Translations under genes and position numbers: made by a program
Notes under the pieces: model-generated
What the model was told of the DNA's origin: nothing
Seen by the model: only the letters and a program-made list of their open reading frames with translations
Databases searched by the model: none
Shown here: positions 61,629 through 64,000 of the stretch, one piece after another
Numbering within the stretch: the stretch's first letter is position 1
How the letters are laid out: every line of letters starts with the position of its first letter
Assembly (NCBI RefSeq): GCF_009834025.1
Contig: NZ_CP047156.1
Coordinates: 1,426,001 to 1,490,000, forward strand
Length of the DNA: 64,000 bases
Source: Epidermidibacterium keratini
GTDB lineage: Bacteria > Actinomycetota > Actinomycetes > Mycobacteriales > Antricoccaceae
Reading direction: 5' to 3'

Positions 61629-61941
61629 GTCGGCCTCCTCACGTTCGCGACCTGCTTTAACCAGCTCCCGCACCGGTGGGCGCGGCCCGCTGATCTGTCG
61701 TTCTAAGTAACTAACGCGCGCCGAGCGGAGCCATGACGCGGTTTCGCGAAAAACTTTTCAGAACGCCTTCGACGCCCCCAATCGGGGCGTAACGTGCGGG
61801 ACAGGTGTGACCTGTGACGCAGGATTCGGCGTACGCCGAACTCCGGGCATGCCATAGCCTCGCTGCTGTTCGCGAGCACAGGCCTTAGCGAGGTCTGCCA
61901 CGATTCACCCGCACCTGACCACAAATCCGTAGACTGTTCGG
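61629..61941. other. 313-bp divergent whiB/ponA intergenic region
   Basis: It holds an ACAGGT-GTG-ACCTGT dyad at 61801-61815 (which includes the CAGGTGTGA seen at the sigma gene start) and the ponA -10 TAGACT at 61930-61935, 6 nt before GTG 61942. The AT-richer part near 61690-61760 probably holds the whiB promoter. No further gene seen. Confidence 0.5.
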
Positions 61942-64000
61942 GTGTCAAGTTCTGCTCTGGGCAAGGTAACGTCGCTCGTCAAGCTGGTCGCCGCCATCGC
62001 GGCAGGTGGCCTCGTGCTTGCCGCGATGCTGTTTCCCGCCTTCGGTGGTGCCGGACAGGCGGCCAAGAGCACGGCTGACATCGTCAACAAGGTCGACCCG
62101 GAGTTCACCGCCGAGGCACCGCAGCTCGTCACCACCGTGCTTGCCGCTGACGGATCACCACTGGTCAACTACTACAACTACTACCGCCTGCCGATCCCGC
62201 TGGATCAAATGGGCGAGTGGATGCCGAAGGCGATTGTCGCCGTCGAAGACAAGCGCTTCTACGAGCACAAAGGCGTCGACACGCAGGGCATGTTCCGCGC
62301 GGCCGTCCAGAACGCGGTGACCGGCGGCGTCTCGCAGGGCGCCTCGACCATCACCCAGCAGCTCGTCAAGAACACGCTGCTCTACCAGGCCGAGAGCCAA
62401 GCCGAGCGCGATGCGGCTACCGAGCAGAGCCTGGGCCGCAAGCTGCGCGAGGCCAAGATCGCCCTGCAGCTGGAAAAGGACTTCAGCAAGGAGCAGATCC
62501 TTGAGAAGTACCTGAACCTGATGAACATGGGCAACGGAGCGTACGGCGTACGCGCCGCGTCGCTGACCTACTTCGGCGTCGAGCCGGTCAACCTGACGAT
62601 CGACCAGGCCGCCCTGCTGGCCGGGCTGGTGCAGAACCCGACCAAGTTCAACCCGACCCACAGCCCGGATGCGGCCAAGGAACGCCGCGACATCGTTTTA
62701 AAGCTGATGGCCGACCAGGGGCAGATCAGCGAGGAGCAGTACCAGCAGGCGGTCGCCACGCCGATCACGCTGTCCGGCACGGGTAAGCCGTCGCGCTCTT
62801 GCGCCGACGCGCCAAACTACGGCGGCTTCTTCTGCGACTACGTCTGGCAGTACCTCACCCAGAACCTGCAGATCCCCGAGGCGACGCTGAAGAACGGCGG
62901 CCTCACGATCCAGACCACCCTGATGCCGTCGTACCAGGTGGCCGCGACCGACGCCATCGTGGGCGCCAGTTCGTCGTTCAAGCAGAATGCGTCGATCTTC
63001 GGCTTCGGCGACAACCGGATCGCGACGATGCCGATGCTCGACGTGGATTCCGGAAACGTGCTCGCGCTCGGGGTCAACAAGCGTTACGGCAACGACCCGA
63101 ACGATCCGGCGCAGACCAACAACAACTTCGCAGTCTTGCCGGCCTCGGACGGTAACGGCTCGACCAACAAGCTCTTCCCGGCCACGGTCGCACTCTCGCA
63201 GGGCACCGGTTGGAAGTTCGAGTTGACCGCGAAGGCGCCGTATACCTCTCAGATCATGAAGCGCCAGGGCGTCAACTATGCGGTCTCGAACGCCAGCAAC
63301 GGCTACCCGGATCGGATGCCGCTGGATACCGCCTTGTACATGTCCTCCAACACCTACTTCGTCGCGCTGGAGGACTACATCGGCGAGATGAAGCCAATTG
63401 CCGACATGGCCTACAACATGGGCTTGTGGGCCCCGGGCGACACGGGCGCGCGTGACACCATCGCCGCGGAGGACCGCGCTGCGTTCACGCTCGGCCCGGA
63501 CGGGGTGAGCCCGCTGCGCCTCGCCACGGCGTACAACACGATCGCCAACCGCGGCACGAAGTGCGAGCCGACCCCGGTCCAGTCGGTCACCGGTCCTGAT
63601 GGGCAGCCGGCGATCAACCCGGCGACCAACCAGCCTTGGTTCACACCAGGCTCTAATTGCACGGCAAACGTCGTCTCGCAGGGCGTGGCCGACACTCTCA
63701 ACCAGATCCTGCTCAAGGACGTCATGCCCGGCAACAGCGGGCAGACCGGTGCGCGTGCCTACATCAACGGCTATCAGATCGCCGGCAAGACCGGTACAGC
63801 GCAGGACAACCGCTCCTACACCTTCGTCGGCTGGACGCCGGACATCCTGGCCGCCGTCTACGCCTTCAGCCCGACCTCGAACGACACCATGCCGGCTCCA
63901 GGCGGCGCCAGCGGTGAAGGCTTCGGTGGCGGTTACCCAGCGCAAATGTGGAAGCTGGCGATGCAGAACATCCTGCCGCAGATAGGCAGCTCGCCGTTCC
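61942..64000 (+). CDS. ponA: Class A penicillin-binding protein (PonA-like), 3' end outside window
   Basis: The frame is open from GTG 61942 to the window edge (686 codons). It has one N-terminal membrane helix (LVKLVAAIAAGGLVLAAMLF) and a glycosyltransferase 51 domain with VEDKRFYEHKGVDTQGMFRA and GASTITQQLVKNTL. The transpeptidase domain has STNK in GNGSTNKLFP (active Ser), SSN in MSSNTYFVAL and KTG in IAGKTGTAQDNRS. It polymerises and crosslinks peptidoglycan outside the membrane. Leaderless by TAGACT at 6 nt. Position matches Rv3682 (ponA2) next to whiB4; a PASTA tail may follow outside the window. Confidence 0.95.
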   Translation, partial: MSSSALGKVTSLVKLVAAIAAGGLVLAAMLFPAFGGAGQAAKSTADIVNKVDPEFTAEAPQLVTTVLAADGSPLVNYYNYYRLPIPLDQMGEWMPKAIVAVEDKRFYEHKGVDTQGMFRAAVQNAVTGGVSQGASTITQQLVKNTLLYQAESQAERDAATEQSLGRKLREAKIALQLEKDFSKEQILEKYLNLMNMGNGAYGVRAASLTYFGVEPVNLTIDQAALLAGLVQNPTKFNPTHSPDAAKERRDIVLKLMADQGQISEEQYQQAVATPITLSGTGKPSRSCADAPNYGGFFCDYVWQYLTQNLQIPEATLKNGGLTIQTTLMPSYQVAATDAIVGASSSFKQNASIFGFGDNRIATMPMLDVDSGNVLALGVNKRYGNDPNDPAQTNNNFAVLPASDGNGSTNKLFPATVALSQGTGWKFELTAKAPYTSQIMKRQGVNYAVSNASNGYPDRMPLDTALYMSSNTYFVALEDYIGEMKPIADMAYNMGLWAPGDTGARDTIAAEDRAAFTLGPDGVSPLRLATAYNTIANRGTKCEPTPVQSVTGPDGQPAINPATNQPWFTPGSNCTANVVSQGVADTLNQILLKDVMPGNSGQTGARAYINGYQIAGKTGTAQDNRSYTFVGWTPDILAAVYAFSPTSNDTMPAPGGASGEGFGGGYPAQMWKLAMQNILPQIGSSPF

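Overview
The window is 64 kb of high-GC actinobacterial chromosome. Evidence is a WhiB protein, a mycofactocin peptide with its maturases, an F420-type LLM oxidoreductase, a mycothiol-associated DinB-like protein, actinobacterial Holin-X, and a gene order matching the mycobacterial Rv3671c-Rv3682 block (marP, NUDIX, TlpA, nth, crp ... MBL, RidA, arsA pair, whiB, ponA). Genus cannot be set from sequence alone; a non-mycobacterial actinomycete of the Geodermatophilales/Frankiales type is plausible. I see no rRNA, tRNA, CRISPR array, transposase or phage module. Several genes appear leaderless: a TANNNT box ends 6-7 nt before the start codon.

Layout. 0-2.7 kb: an OlsB-like/PlsC-like acyltransferase pair, a HAD-IB phosphatase and a small membrane protein. 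2.8-5.2 kb: mycofactocin core mftA-mftB-mftC with divergent mftR. 5.2-7.6 kb: two CNNM/CBS membrane proteins. 7.9-9.9 kb: DUF485 plus an ActP-like symporter with an apparent one-base deletion. 10.0-13.3 kb: three unrecognised membrane proteins translationally coupled to mftE. 13.4-17.4 kb: VWA/MoxR pair, an NDMA-type (mycofactocin-associated) alcohol dehydrogenase and a degenerate Fic-like protein. 17.4-24.5 kb: FKBP, a zinc-binding lipoprotein, an XRE regulator, an aminotransferase, a clpP pair sharing an operator with the XRE gene, a WYL regulator/DinB pair and a voltage-gated sodium channel. 24.6-30.9 kb: acs, a beta-lactamase-like/TetR module between identical 100-bp repeats, nhaA and Holin-X. 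30.9-36.6 kb: an alpha/beta hydrolase and a LacI-controlled four-gene operon (MCGACG protein, polysaccharide deacetylase, MFS, SDR). 36.7-41.2 kb: marP, NUDIX, tlpA, nth, small membrane protein, crp. 41.3-54.6 kb: ECF sigma/anti-sigma-like pair, PadR pair, DUF3817, then an acyl-CoA set (ACAD, LLM oxidoreductase, double-HTH TetR, acyl-CoA synthetase, CaiB-like transferase, fused indolepyruvate ferredoxin oxidoreductase). 54.8-64 kb: MBL, NUDIX, RidA, DUF4177, DUF169, RibD-C reductase, two ArsA-type ATPases, whiB and the start of a class A PBP gene.

The most interesting points are: the split mycofactocin locus with mftE joined to an unknown three-protein membrane module; the TTCTGC-N5-GCAGAA operator shared by an XRE gene and a clpP pair; a dispersed family of long intergenic palindromes with CTGCGG...CCGCAG ends and compensatory base changes, three copies of which carry a DnaA-box-like 9-mer; and clear autoregulatory operators in the TetR, PadR and LacI intergenic regions.
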